A stretch of 64,000 bases of DNA from Pelodera strongyloides (lineage: Eukaryota; Nematoda; Chromadorea; Rhabditida; Rhabditidae): NCBI GenBank assembly GCA_036852015.1, contig JAANDG010000058.1, forward strand, positions 124,001-188,000, in the 5' to 3' direction. The translations under genes and the position numbers were made by a program. Shown here one piece after another: positions 12,301 to 24,400 of the stretch; positions within the stretch are counted from its first letter, which is position 1, and every line of letters begins with the position of its first letter. Under the pieces are notes generated by a model. The model made no database searches and had not been told where the DNA came from. It saw only the letters and a list, made by a program, of their open reading frames with translations.

Positions 12301-15203
12301 ACTAAAATGTTTGGTGTATAGTAGTCTGTTTGGTAAGTACACACCGCACAAAACAGCCTTTTTTACAAGAATAATAAATTAATTATTAATAAAAAGCTCA
12401 AGTAATTCAAAAGTAAGGTTAATACATATAACGTGACCGCGCTCGAGCAAACACGGATTCTGATAGGAAAGCAAAGTATGGCAACGACTCGCTCTATCTC
12501 ACAGTTCGTTATCACTTTGTAGCGTTTAATGATTTGTAAAGCAGATGAAAAGGTTTTTAGGGGAAAAGGCTGATAAGATTTGAATAGTTCAAGACACACA
12601 GTACACCGTACTGCACAAATAACGACAACTTTTCATACAGTAGACCTTTTGATTTGAATCTACGGAAGCTATGGCTTACGGTACCAAAATTTGAATAATG
12701 ATTGCAGGATTTAAATGATTAGATATTAATAAAGTGTTATATTAATGCAGCTCATTCTGATGATAATTATCAATCCAATGTATGATAATGAGAACGTTTT
12801 AAAATACAGATTATGCGTGTTTGTGGAAACGAAGCGATTCAAATTCCCGTAAAAAAACCCACAAAAATTCCAACGTTGCAAATTGTCTAAATTAACAACA
12901 CTGCAGGTTCAGTTTTGGAGAGGATTACTTCATATTATCTTCCTTATTCAATAAATAAAATATGGCACATATTCACTATAACACACATACAATATGACAC
13001 AGATACTTTAATATAACACACATACTTTCATGCTCATTAAACCAATGCGTTTGAGGGGCGCATACAAATATTACCTGAATACTTGAAAGAAAGCACGAAA
13101 CATATGGTTAACACTGGCCCTACAGTGTTGGCCATCCAGTACGTAGTATCAAGAAGTCAAGCTCAATGGGAGAAAATTACTCCGCTTGAATCGATACTAT
13201 TAAGCCCAATACATCACATTTAGTAGGTTTGCAAGAGACATGTACAAACAGCAGAAATGTCCTTTTTTTGCCTCCAACTACGGTTTGCTGCTTTGTACGT
13301 GGCCGGCCGCTTTTGAGAACGATTTAAAGATAAGGGGTTTTAAAAAATGAAAGACAAATCAATTTTTCTTGCTTTTTGCACGGGACACATGCTGATAAGG
13401 AATAAGCTAACAATCTGAATGTTTCATTTACTGTAGAAAACACACCCAAGCTGTTTTGTTCTGAACACTGGAGTAGTTTAGTAGTTTATATACTTAATTG
13501 ATCTGGATAGAAATTGTTTAAAACAAATAAGTTTGCCTGAAATACGTTTGCCGTTGCATAAATCAGCGACCTCAATACAATACAGCATATACATATTGAC
13601 ATCATAAAACAAAATCAAGGACACGCACAATTGTTAGAGAAATAAAAAAAAACTTAAATTATGGGAAAACCATCCAATTGTGAAGACTATTGCTGCTGTG
13701 CGCGTGCGAAATGGGCTTCCTCATATGGGTTTTGTTTAACCAGCCGTTTATTTATTTCATACGGTATATAATGCAAGGCTTATTTTTTAAACAAGCAATC
13801 CATGAGGCGGCGAATATCAGTGATCATGTGAGGCTGCGTAGTACTGTTGAATTATAGGAACTGGGCAGTTCATCTATGTACCTAGACAGGAAATTCTTTA
13901 AATTAAATAGACAAACACGTAGGAATTTAAAGTACAGACCTGTAAGCGTCTTATATTTCATCGCAGCATCAGAGGTGCATATTCTATAGGGAGCTTTGAT
14001 GTACCGATGTTGATTCTTTTAGCCGGGCCCTACCGCAGCAAAATCCTCGTATACGATTAAGGGTCGAAACGGGGTGTCGTGTTATTATAAAGACACGATC
14101 ACTTTCTCTACATTTAATACATTGTTATATTAAATGACTCTTCTTTACGCTTTTCTCCAATCATCAAAATTCCTTTTATTTCCTCATTAATTAGCCGTAG
14201 TCCGTGTTTTGGTGGACATCATCATGTTGGCATCGTGAGTAGTTTCTTTGTTTAAAACAACTGCCCATTATTAGCACACTCAGCTGCGCACACAAGAAAT
14301 TTCCTATAGAAAGGTCATAATTTTGATATTCTGTAACACTTTGACTTTGAGTGGCAAATACTGTAAGCGATCAATGATATTATGCTGATTATGCACCGAT
14401 GCATCATAAACTAACCTACTTTATCGAGAAATGAACGAATATGTAGTAGTGTATAGTTGTACACATGTTCCAAAAAATAAAACATGGGCCATGATGCATT
14501 TTATTTAATAGATTATTAAATTACTTAATTCAACTCCGGTCTGAATGAACGCTCATTTCCGCTGTGTCATCCTGAGCGCCCTGCAATGTATTGTATAGAT
14601 TGAGCAGCTTTTATTGTGAGTGTAATAAAATGCCAAAAAAAGTTGTTACTAAAACCAACCGCCAGAATTTCTGTTTGCATAGAATTCGCAGCTAGATCTT
14701 CTAGGCTTTCGGCGAGTTCTATCTGAAAAATTGAACGAGTCTAATCTACTATTTCCTTAGATTACTAATAGTTCCTCCTCATTGAGTCTTATTGAGAATA
14801 GGATCTATGTTCGGAAGACCCCAAACAGTTCGGCAATTTGAACGGAAGAAATTGGAAAATTAAAACTCAAAGACCAACGCACAATATTTAGTGGTTCCAG
14901 TTGAGGAGTTGACCTGGAAAAAACCCGAATGCCCGTTAGAATTCCCTGTTCTTTTGGGATTGATGAAGGCGCACTGAAAATACATACAAAACCTTCGTTA
15001 TTAGTCGTCAGGGCATAATGCATATGACATGACCTGTACCTTGAGTTTGTTGAGCAAGCACTATGAAAGGAAAATATAATCCACCAAGGAACATATGTAG
15101 TTGTTATTTTTCGATTTATTAAGATTCAGAGTTTACAGTGAGGTTTGTTTATTATTATGGTTTATCTACTATAGCCTCTGCATGTATATTTAGTGATTAA
15201 CAT
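12301..15203. other. Intergenic stretch with one exon-like remnant
   Basis: Mostly AT-rich with no supported gene. On the minus strand 14660-14722 is open, flanked by a good acceptor (TTTTTCAG) and a GTTGG donor, and its core SLEDLAAN resembles SSEDLAAK in the exon at 11029-11098, including the intron start GTTGGTTTT. It may be a duplicated exon or a fragment of an unlisted gene. A second minus frame lies at 14805-14912 after a TTTCCAG acceptor. Confidence 0.4.
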
Positions 15204-17684
15204 TTACTCTTTATTGACAGTGCTGTCCTTCATCTGAACAGTTGTTACACTATTGAGAGGATCGCCGTTGGTTACTGCCATGGTGGTTCTGGTTGGTGGT
15301 AGTGTTGATAGAAAATGGTTCTGGAACTAAAAGTACCGTATATTATAATGAAAATGTGAGGTGATTTTTTTCCTTAATTAGCATATGGCGGATCTATGTT
15401 TGAACACGGCGTCCACACTAGCTCTTGGTGGTTAGGGTATATTTAGCCTGATTATGAGCGAGAACTTCCTTTGCCCTTCGCAACCTTCTCGCTTAATATG
15501 TACTGCATTTTGGTACGAGGAATTATACATGGTTTAACATTTACATAACATTGTATGCACACAAGTTTTGTTACAGTACCCTCATTAGTCCAATTGGTTT
15601 CCTCTGCCTGCTCTGACCCTGACCAGGTCTTCGTCGTCCTTTTCTCATCTCAAACTCGGTTCTTTTCCCGTCAGCAATTGCAATTTTCTCTATTGCTGAC
15701 ACCACCGGATTCATTTCACCCCCTAGGGGCTCCACAGGCTGAAATTAAACGTTGTTATTGAACCATCACAAGTCGCGCTGCTATGTAAAGGCGTAAATAG
15801 AGCAGTCTTCCGTTGGGCATCAATAGTTAAAACAAAATGTTACCGAATGCATTGATGTTTTTTTGTTGCTTAATGAGCCAACATCGTTCATCGGATTTCG
15901 CTTCGACTGCTTGGCCCGAGATTGGGTAATGAACACCTGCAAAATTGTCTGTTTTACTACCCTTTCATATTATGTTACAAAGGAAAGCGACAAGTCATCT
16001 CAAGTTTTTCCGAAAAAGATACCTTTGCTCGAGAATTGTTGTGAAAACGGGGCGCACGCGGTGGAACAGGCCTTGATCCGTTCGAAGCTTTCAACGACGA
16101 GATGAGTTTTGGAATTTTAGTGTCCATTTTCACGATCTATATATGGATATTTTACAAATAAATCCTTGAGAGACATAAGGGCAGGGATTGAACTTGGTGC
16201 CATTCCTTACCATAGATCTTAAAGCGAAATGCTAGTCTCTTTGGAAAATTTGCATATGATAAGCAAATCCTATGTATCCTATGCTAATTTTGTACGATTG
16301 CCGTGGACGACCGTACAAAATTAGCATAGGATACATAGGATTTGCTTATCATATGCAAATTTTCCAAAGGAGCTAGCATTTCGCTTTAAGATCTGTAAAA
16401 TAGTTCAAACATTTGTACATGAAACCGACTTGTATGACCTTATTGCAGACGATTCGGCACAAAAAGACTAAACCGCCGTCAGGACCGACATTGAATATTA
16501 AAAAAAAATGTTTGCAAGTTGCCGTGACGCTTGAATGAAGTCGATGTAGTATTCTGAGGAAAATGGGAAAATTATAAAAGTTGGGCCTTAGACCCATAAC
16601 AGCAGCGGGTTGTACAACAGTGGGCCTCCTGCTTGATATATGTACATAGTTTGGTCAAAATACAAAAAGAGAGATTCTGGCTGAGATTGTCTTCTTGAAG
16701 AAAAGTAAAAGAAAAACTTTGCTCTAATGGTCTTGGGCTCCATTCGTAGAACGGACCAGAAATTTAAACCAGAATCTCAGACCACTCGGCCATAAAGCAC
16801 ATATTCAATATGTACTTGTTCGACCTGGTATCAGTAACATGTACCTGTTTTGTTTTCCGGACATGATGTCGTTCGTCAGAAGCAATATCCTGTCGATGTT
16901 GCTTCCCTTGTGCCGTGGAGGTGGTTGGAACAAGTGCCGCGTTGCCTTCTGTGTTTTGAGCTGTTTCCGTAACCTAGTAATGAGCACTAGCTTATAGAAA
17001 TATCCATATGTGTCAGCAAACTTCGAAATTTTCTCACAGTCAGTGTTTTCTCTTTATCATTCGTAACAAGGAACATATTCTATAAATCCTGTGACGTTCT
17101 TTATTTTGCCATTGTAATATTCCGGTAAAGATGTAGAAGGTAAGATCAAATGTCGAATAATATCCCAGTTTTTCCTATTATCCCCAGCTAACCGTAATTG
17201 TGTTCATTTCCGCTGCAAGTGAAGGTAATCGTCCCATTATATGAGGTCCATTACCTGTATTTTTTTAGTCGATGGATACACTCTATCAGGGTCTTTGTTA
17301 TTAAACGTTTTCATTTCTTCCTCTTTAGTTTTCAAGACGCGGCGGAGCTTTCGCACACGAATCGGAAGTCCGCGGACACCAGAACCCCATGACTTCGGAA
17401 TCTTAAAAAAATTCAGGTTAGGCACACGCGAAAAATGCACGTGCAATAAATTATTAACAAAAGAATGCAGAAATACAACTCTGTAAATTGTGCAGGAAAT
17501 ACTTCTTGTCGGTCATTTTTGATAGCAATTTACAATTGCTTTTAATTATTAGGCGGTATATGTATGTGGTTGAAGCGTCCACATCAGTAACTGAATTATT
17601 GATTCTGCAGGGCACCTGAGCTGAGCTGAGCACCATCACCGATTGGCTCCATTGTGTTAGCTTCCCACATTTTGCTCGGGTCAT
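15204..17684 (-). CDS. Uncharacterised basic protein, six exons
   Basis: Not recognised. Candidate exons are 17616-17684 (start ATG), 17255-17401, 16845-16973, 16023-16136, 15580-15738 and 15204-15326 (stop TAA). Every exon is a multiple of three with phase-0 introns, giving about 246 residues. Exon 2 is Lys/Arg-rich (LPIRVRKLRRVLKTKEEE), exon 3 polar, exon 5 has an Arg/Gln run (RKGRRRPGQGQSRQRK), and the C terminus is Thr-rich. No signal peptide or domain is visible. The first exon is the weakest part; the true 5' end could differ. It lies about 0.8 kb after the stop of the large secreted-protein gene on the same strand, so it may be its operon partner or, less likely, a continuation of it. 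Confidence 0.5.
16214..16394. repeat. Near-perfect 83-bp inverted repeat (hairpin)
   Basis: Arms 16214-16296 and 16312-16394 are reverse complements with about two mismatches and a 15-base loop. It lies in an intron of the minus-strand gene at 15204-17684. No clear target duplication is seen. It could be a foldback MITE or a long-hairpin RNA source. Confidence 0.9.
16725..16800 (-). repeat. tRNA-like (SINE-type) sequence
   Basis: On the minus strand it begins ATGGCCGAGTGGTCTGAG, an A-box of the Leu/Ser tRNA type, followed about 35 bp on by a degenerate B-box (GTTCTACGAATGG). It is too degenerate for a functional tRNA, so probably a SINE remnant within an intron. Confidence 0.4.
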
Positions 17685-18467
17685 ACACGGCGAAACACTG
17701 GTGCGACAATTTCGTTGTCAAAAGACAGTCGCCAAGGTTATTCAAAATGCGTAAATTGCAGTGCCAGAGAAAAAGGCACAGCTTCGCAACATCTTCTCCG
17801 CTCCGGGTTTCCTCAAACTGAGCTGATTGTGAGTTCGCGAGAGAATGTCGAGAGCGTGGAAAACGCCTGGTGGGTGTGATATCAAATGTAAGCGCACCCT
17901 ATTTTTCGCCGCGCACCGCCAGAGTTTCGCGTAGAAACACTATCCCCCTGTTCGTCATGTATTAGAGTTGCGTGCAACATCCATTCGCTTCACCAATGTC
18001 AACCAGTTACCATTCACATGCAGAAACACCCAATCACACAAATAAGACCATTTATTTAGAAACATGTGTTGCCCTCAACAGACTGCGAAATCTTAACATC
18101 AAGATCAAGGGCAATAGAAAACTATGAGTTTAAAAAAGATATCATGCGACAATCACCCTTTTATTCCACTGCAAACATTAGTAAAAATTATTAAGTTAAT
18201 TTTAACACATCACTTCACGCCATGCTTATCAATCAATACCCGATAAAAAAAAAGTTTTCAAAGACAAGGCTTATACTTATTCTTCGGTGTTAGGTTTAAG
18301 GTTAGGTTTAGAATTACGATATTTTGGCGATGAGCTACCGGATCATCGTGTCTAATACAAGATTCCTGCACAATAACATGCGAATGCTAGTTCATTGAAA
18401 ATATAAGGAAATTGCATTATTTCGACCGTTTCTATTGAAAAATTTTGCTAATTTACACCTGTGATCC

Positions 18468-21400
18468 TCACAGGGCAATTTGTGAACCCTTAATTCTAAA
18501 GCGTGCGGTGTCAATGCGTTTGACGCGTCGCAATCTTCTGATAGGCCTTGACATATTTCGCCGCATCACCTTTCCGCTCCTCCCGCGTCGCTTGCGTAGT
18601 TCTTTCGCGTGCGGAATAGATCTGGCGCCGGTAACTCCAGTCACGTTGGCGCTTAAAGTTGTGTTTGTGGGGGCAATTGTGCTGGGGACCAAGTCCTGGA
18701 TTGTTACGCCCTAAAAATTGGATTGTTAAAAAAATTAAAGAAGCGTATAGACTTGAATTTCCTAGAAACTTGTACGTGAACTACCACTGACAATAAACGA
18801 GAAAATTTACCAGCAGGACATCTTTTTCCAGTTACGAATTAATTAATATGAAGTACAAGTTTTATCCATTCGTGAGTGAAAAACGATAAACATATCACTA
18901 GTTCGATTCAAGTGTACCTCTTCAACAGTCTTCAGTTTCTTGTGAGTGTGCATAAGCTTCTCGGATGCGTCGTCGTCGGTATTCCCGTCGTCAACAACTG
19001 TCGGAGCCTAAGCCAGAACTTTATAAATCTTTATAATACAAAAAAAAATCAATATATAAATACACCGATGATAACACCAAAGTAATTAAAAGAAATGAGG
19101 ACACATTCTAATCGAGACTCTAGAACGAGGACCAGCTACCTAATTGTAAGTGAGCTTTACAAGTTGGATTCAATCAGGAACGAACAAAAAAAATTGACGA
19201 ATTTATATACGAAAAAGCGTACCTCATTTATCATCTTGTGATGCAATTTGACCTTCTCGGCACGGTCGAACGCTGTGTTTCCATCGTCTACTACTGGAAC
19301 AAACAGCGGAGTTTTCTGAAACAATACAATAAAGATTATAGATAGTTATGGTAGATGGTAGTTGGAATAAGGTGTGTTACGTTAGCGGAGTACCGTTCTT
19401 CTTAGAGTGCCTGCCAGTATTTTCAAAATTTCTCGTATAAATACTGCATCTTTATTCTAACTGTTTCACGGAAATCAGTTATCCTAAGGAAAATGAGTAA
19501 TAAATAAATAGTAATCAATTAACTGAAAAGAATATTTTCGAACCTGCTTCTTCATCCTATTTCGTCTCTTCTTGGCCTTCTGGTTGGTGACTACGTCTAC
19601 TGGACTTCTTTCCAAAACCCTCAGCAATCGCAACTCTTCAGTTCCCATAATTGGCTGATTACTACTTTTCTCAATTACTGGAGGAAGCGGTGGACTCCGT
19701 AGAAGACTGAATTTTATGATTATATTTCCTGTTGGTCTTCAACAAATCAGGATGATGAGGTGTCTAGAGTCTAGTCTTATGGAGTTTAGCTACTTATGAA
19801 CACCAGTGATTGTGTAGCTTCAGTGCCCAATTTGGACATTTTATGCTCAGTGTGTGCGTCGAATGGTATATTTCCCCAAGGCGTAGTACAGAGAACGTAT
19901 AGTCTGCTCGTCGTGACTTGAGAAAAATAAATGACTAAAATAGAAAAACTAACGTTTTTGACGATTTTGCTCTGGCATGCACGTCATCGTTTATTCCGAA
20001 TATGCGAGAAGGAGTCAAGAGAGGGCCCGAAGGCAGGATACCAGAATCTGTGCGAGAAGGAAAAGGTTCAGTGGGAGGGAGAATCTAAACTATACAAGAA
20101 TTACTACCGAAATTACAGTAATGAAGCGATCGTGCTTAGTTTGGTTTGAACCAGTTATATTTATGTATTGGACTTGCCGAATTGAGTTGTTCTTGCTTCA
20201 ATTCTGGTTCTTCTGCGACTGGTGCGAGTTGGATAAGCTGTCTGTGAGGCTGCAATTAGTAAATTAAAGAAAAGTCTTACATCTTTTTACCAGAGTTAAT
20301 AAGTGTCGCTCCCGGACACAGTAGTTGAGCAACTCACAATTGATTAATTGATAATCTAAAACGCCCACGCGCCTGATCTACCTTGCCTGCATTACCGAAC
20401 TCTGAAGTGCAGAGCCATTGTATATTGAATAAAACAGTGAATGCGAATACTTCATATTGTAAGAATATGAGTCGATTACTAGCTTGAAGCGACAAACCTG
20501 AACATTTTCTGCGGGTGCGAGAGCTCCTTGCAACGCATGTTGGATAAAGGGCCCAGAAACACCGGAGGCAGGAGGTGCTAATGGCAAACGAGTAGGCGGG
20601 GCTGTGGGCGGGGCTGTGGGCGGGGCTGTGGGCGGAGCAGTTGGAGGAGCTGTGGGCGGAGCAGTTGACGGAGCTGTGGGCGGAGGCAATGACGAAACAG
20701 TAGTTTGTTGTTGCGATTCACTGATAACAATGGGATTTCCAGCCAAAATCGAGTCCAATTCCGCGATTTCTGGCTCCATTGTTGTGGGGAAGAGGGCATC
20801 CTTTAAATTAACTTTTTGATTAACTATAATTGAAGAGGTGGGATAAAGCATAGTACTATCCGATAGTTTTCACAATAAGTTGGCCGAAGACATTTCATTA
20901 TGGAATCAGGTCCATGTGTAATACCGGGTCTTTCGTGATACCGGGTCTTTCTGGAATAAGGAATTTACCACTACAACTACATGATTATATCACCATTAAT
21001 TCATCTAAGGCCTCGGTAGTCATTGTTTTCGGCGTTGAAGTAGTAGTGTGCAGTCTCTTTCTATTTGTTCTCTTTACGGTTTGTCCCTCCGATTGTTTGG
21101 CGTCCAAGTTTTTAAGTAGAGCATTCACCTAGAAGATCTCAATGTATAGGTGACTAGAATTTTCGATTGTTATCGTCGTCTTCCAGTATTTTTTCCATCC
21201 ATATGTATTCGTCGTATCTTGAAAGTATTTTTTAAAGCAAACGGGTTCAGTTCAGCCTTTAGATATTCCAGATGCCAAATACACACACCTGTCGATCCAG
21301 TACGTTCTCCTCGGTTTGTGGAAGACTATCACTGTCCAGAAGACGCTTAAATAATAAGTAATAAAGAGACATGCACTTTACACTTTATCTTTACATGTGG

Positions 21401-24400
21401 CTACTAAACCATTGAAGACCCATGATCACCATATCACCTGGGCATTTTGAATTTCAAGACATACTTTGAGTTTTGAAAAAAATGCAAGCATATACCGGTG
21501 TCCTCGTCCCAGTCCTCGGAGATGAACTTCCTTTCGTAGAGTTGGTCGTTTTCTTGGAGTTCACTTGTTTAGTGACGTCTTTCTCATTGGAACTTCCGCT
21601 GCTTCGTGTCTCCTCCGTCTCTACGGCCTGGAAGTTTTTAATAACAATTATCGTAATTAAATAAATACTAAACTGGGGAAATATGATGTTGGTCCCATGA
21701 AGATTGCCTACGAAATACATCCTTCCATCTCATTCACATTCACTTTCCAATTATGATCCTATTTTTATATCTTCTCTTTAAGCTAACTGACCCTGGCGAA
21801 GAGGTCGACTACTCCCTTGTCTTCCTTCTCGTCAACATCACCGCTGTCACCGCCATCGACCAGAGGAACAACTTCGGGACCTTTAGTAGCTGCCTGAGCG
21901 TCGACTCGTTGTGTTTCGTCGATCAATGTAGTGGAAGAGAAAGTTGTTGCCTGAAAAGACAAGTTTCCCATCTTGCTACCTCTGATGACTTCCCTGTCGA
22001 TTTCTCAAACAAAGCGCACAAATCTCCACATAAACTTTTTGGCTATAAACGTGAGTAAACAGATTGCGTAACAACTCAGAACCTTTCCGTATTTCTCTAA
22101 TACTATTTGTAATTTTGTAATTCCTCACCTCGTTCTCCAGCTCCTCTGCGTCCATATCCAAAAAGGAGGTGGTCGGCGTGTCCGAGGGCGTGGTGAAGGT
22201 AATCTGCGTCTTTGACGTTGTCTGCTTCTTCTTTTCTACCGCTTTTGGAGACGTCGGTTTTGTTGTGTGTGATGTGGATGTGGCTGCTACTGTTGTAGCT
22301 GTTGCATTCTATAAAACAAACGTCAAAAGAACGAAAAGCTACGGTGGAACAGAGGTACAAGGGAAAACATTGTCTTGTTTTCCTGATCTCCTTAGTATTC
22401 TTTCTCTATCCATTTCTTCTTTTTCTCGCGCATTTTTTCTCCTCGAGTTATTGTAGGGGACTCTGGGGGAGTTCACAATTTCGTGACTCCATGTCCCTAA
22501 CAGACAAAAAAACGGTTAGCAAAGCACAGATCATGCCGTTATCGTTAGCTAAATCAAACTCACATTCTGTCCCTTTATTGATGGCTCTATTGTGGCCACA
22601 AGGAAGTCGCCCATGTTGGACATTTGTTCAGGGTCCATGGGCTTCATATATGGTGTTGAACGAGGTACTGTCGTTGTTCCTGGCTGTTTTGTAGTCTAAA
22701 TATGCCTAATGTTGTACTTTTTATGTCAGAATAAACCTGCCCAACCTTTGCTACATTATTTAACATTTTCTGAAACACGAACCTTAGATAACGAGATTCC
22801 GGAAAGTTTCTTCTCCTTCGATCGCTCTTCACGGGAAGCCTCTTTGACAACATTTGACGGCATCATTTCGATCTACAACCAAGAGAATAATCTAGAAAAT
22901 TAAAGCCCAATATAACATTACAAGAGTGTTACGTCAAGGGTATAACAATTTATTTTTCTAGTTCAAGCTCTACTCTACAAGATATGTCATGTCATCCTAC
23001 CTGTCCAATGATTTGGTCGTCGACTGCATCCAACTTATTCTGAAGTTCTTCCTCTGAGTCGTCGTCATAGACAGATGGAGCGTCGGTTTTATCGTCGATA
23101 AATTTTATTTCTGATTGTTCTGTTTTGTTTGATATTGTGGCCTGAAAGAAGGGTACGAAAGTTAGTTGTACTACCATAATCAGCTCGGTAAATATATGTG
23201 AGCCAACCTCCCTTATGGTACAAAAGAGATATTTAGAGACGTAAAGATTAACATGGGTTTGTTGGGGAAGCTGTGTGTGGTAGTATCCAAACCTCACATT
23301 GTCTGTCTTCTTTGGCGGTTCTGTTGAATTCGGTTTCTGTGTGGTGTTGGATTTTACATCCTTCGGTGTTGTCGTACTATGGCTCATTGTAGACGGGGAT
23401 TTCTTCGGTGTAACATTCTTCGGAGGCGCAGTTTTGGCAGCCATAGTGGTGGACTAAATATGCTCACGTTACCGCCGTAGTGATATCCAGGAGTACTACA
23501 TGGAATAAGTGCCGAAATGCTTTCCAAAGTTAAACTTCGATGACGGTATATTTTTCGAAATTCGGTTGAAAAAAGGTTACCTTGGCTTCCTTTGTTCCTT
23601 TTGTCGAACCCACTTTCACCACGGTTGGACTAACTAAATCCATGTTTTTATTTCGACTGATATTTTTCTAGATTTCGACTAACGCAAAGTTTTTTAAACA
23701 ATTCTGATTTTTTTTACTCTACGCTATTTCAACGAGTGAATGAGCGAGGGAATGTGTGGGGGGATTTGTGAGATACTTTTTGAGAGAGAGGGACATTGCG
23801 AGAGAGAGAGAGAGAATTACGTACCTGTGCTGGTAGGGATTGCACTCGTGACAACTTCCTCAGAACTGCTTTCAGATGATGTACTATCCATTGTCGGCGA
23901 CTTTGTAGACGCAGCTTTCTAAAGCAAAATTTTCATTCGGGGGGGGGGGGGGAGGTTCTGGAATTTTGTACAAAGTCTCGTGAATTCAGTACAAAGATAT
24001 TTTATGAAGAAGTGAAGTGAGCCATACCTTTTGCCCCGATGAGCTCCTTTCTTCATCATCGTGCTCCACTAAAAGTTGTTCTGTTGGTTTTTCTTCGGTG
24101 TGCCGTTCTTGTGTTTCCGATTTGTTTCCCATAGCACTTTCTTCCTCCTTCTCTAAGTCTATTTCGATTTCTTTATCTTTTCCCTCTCGATGACTATCAT
24201 CTTCGTTGCCTGAATCTACAATCCCGTCGTTCCGATCTGCATTATGTAGCATCTGCATCTCTATCTGTATTTGCTCTTTTTCCAGCCTACTTTCCAGTTT
24301 CTGTGCCGTTGTTTCTTTCTTTGTCTCTCCTGATTTTCCATGTTCTTTCTGGTCGGAATCTTTCGCGGTCATTAGGACCAAGGTATCAGAATCGAGCAGA

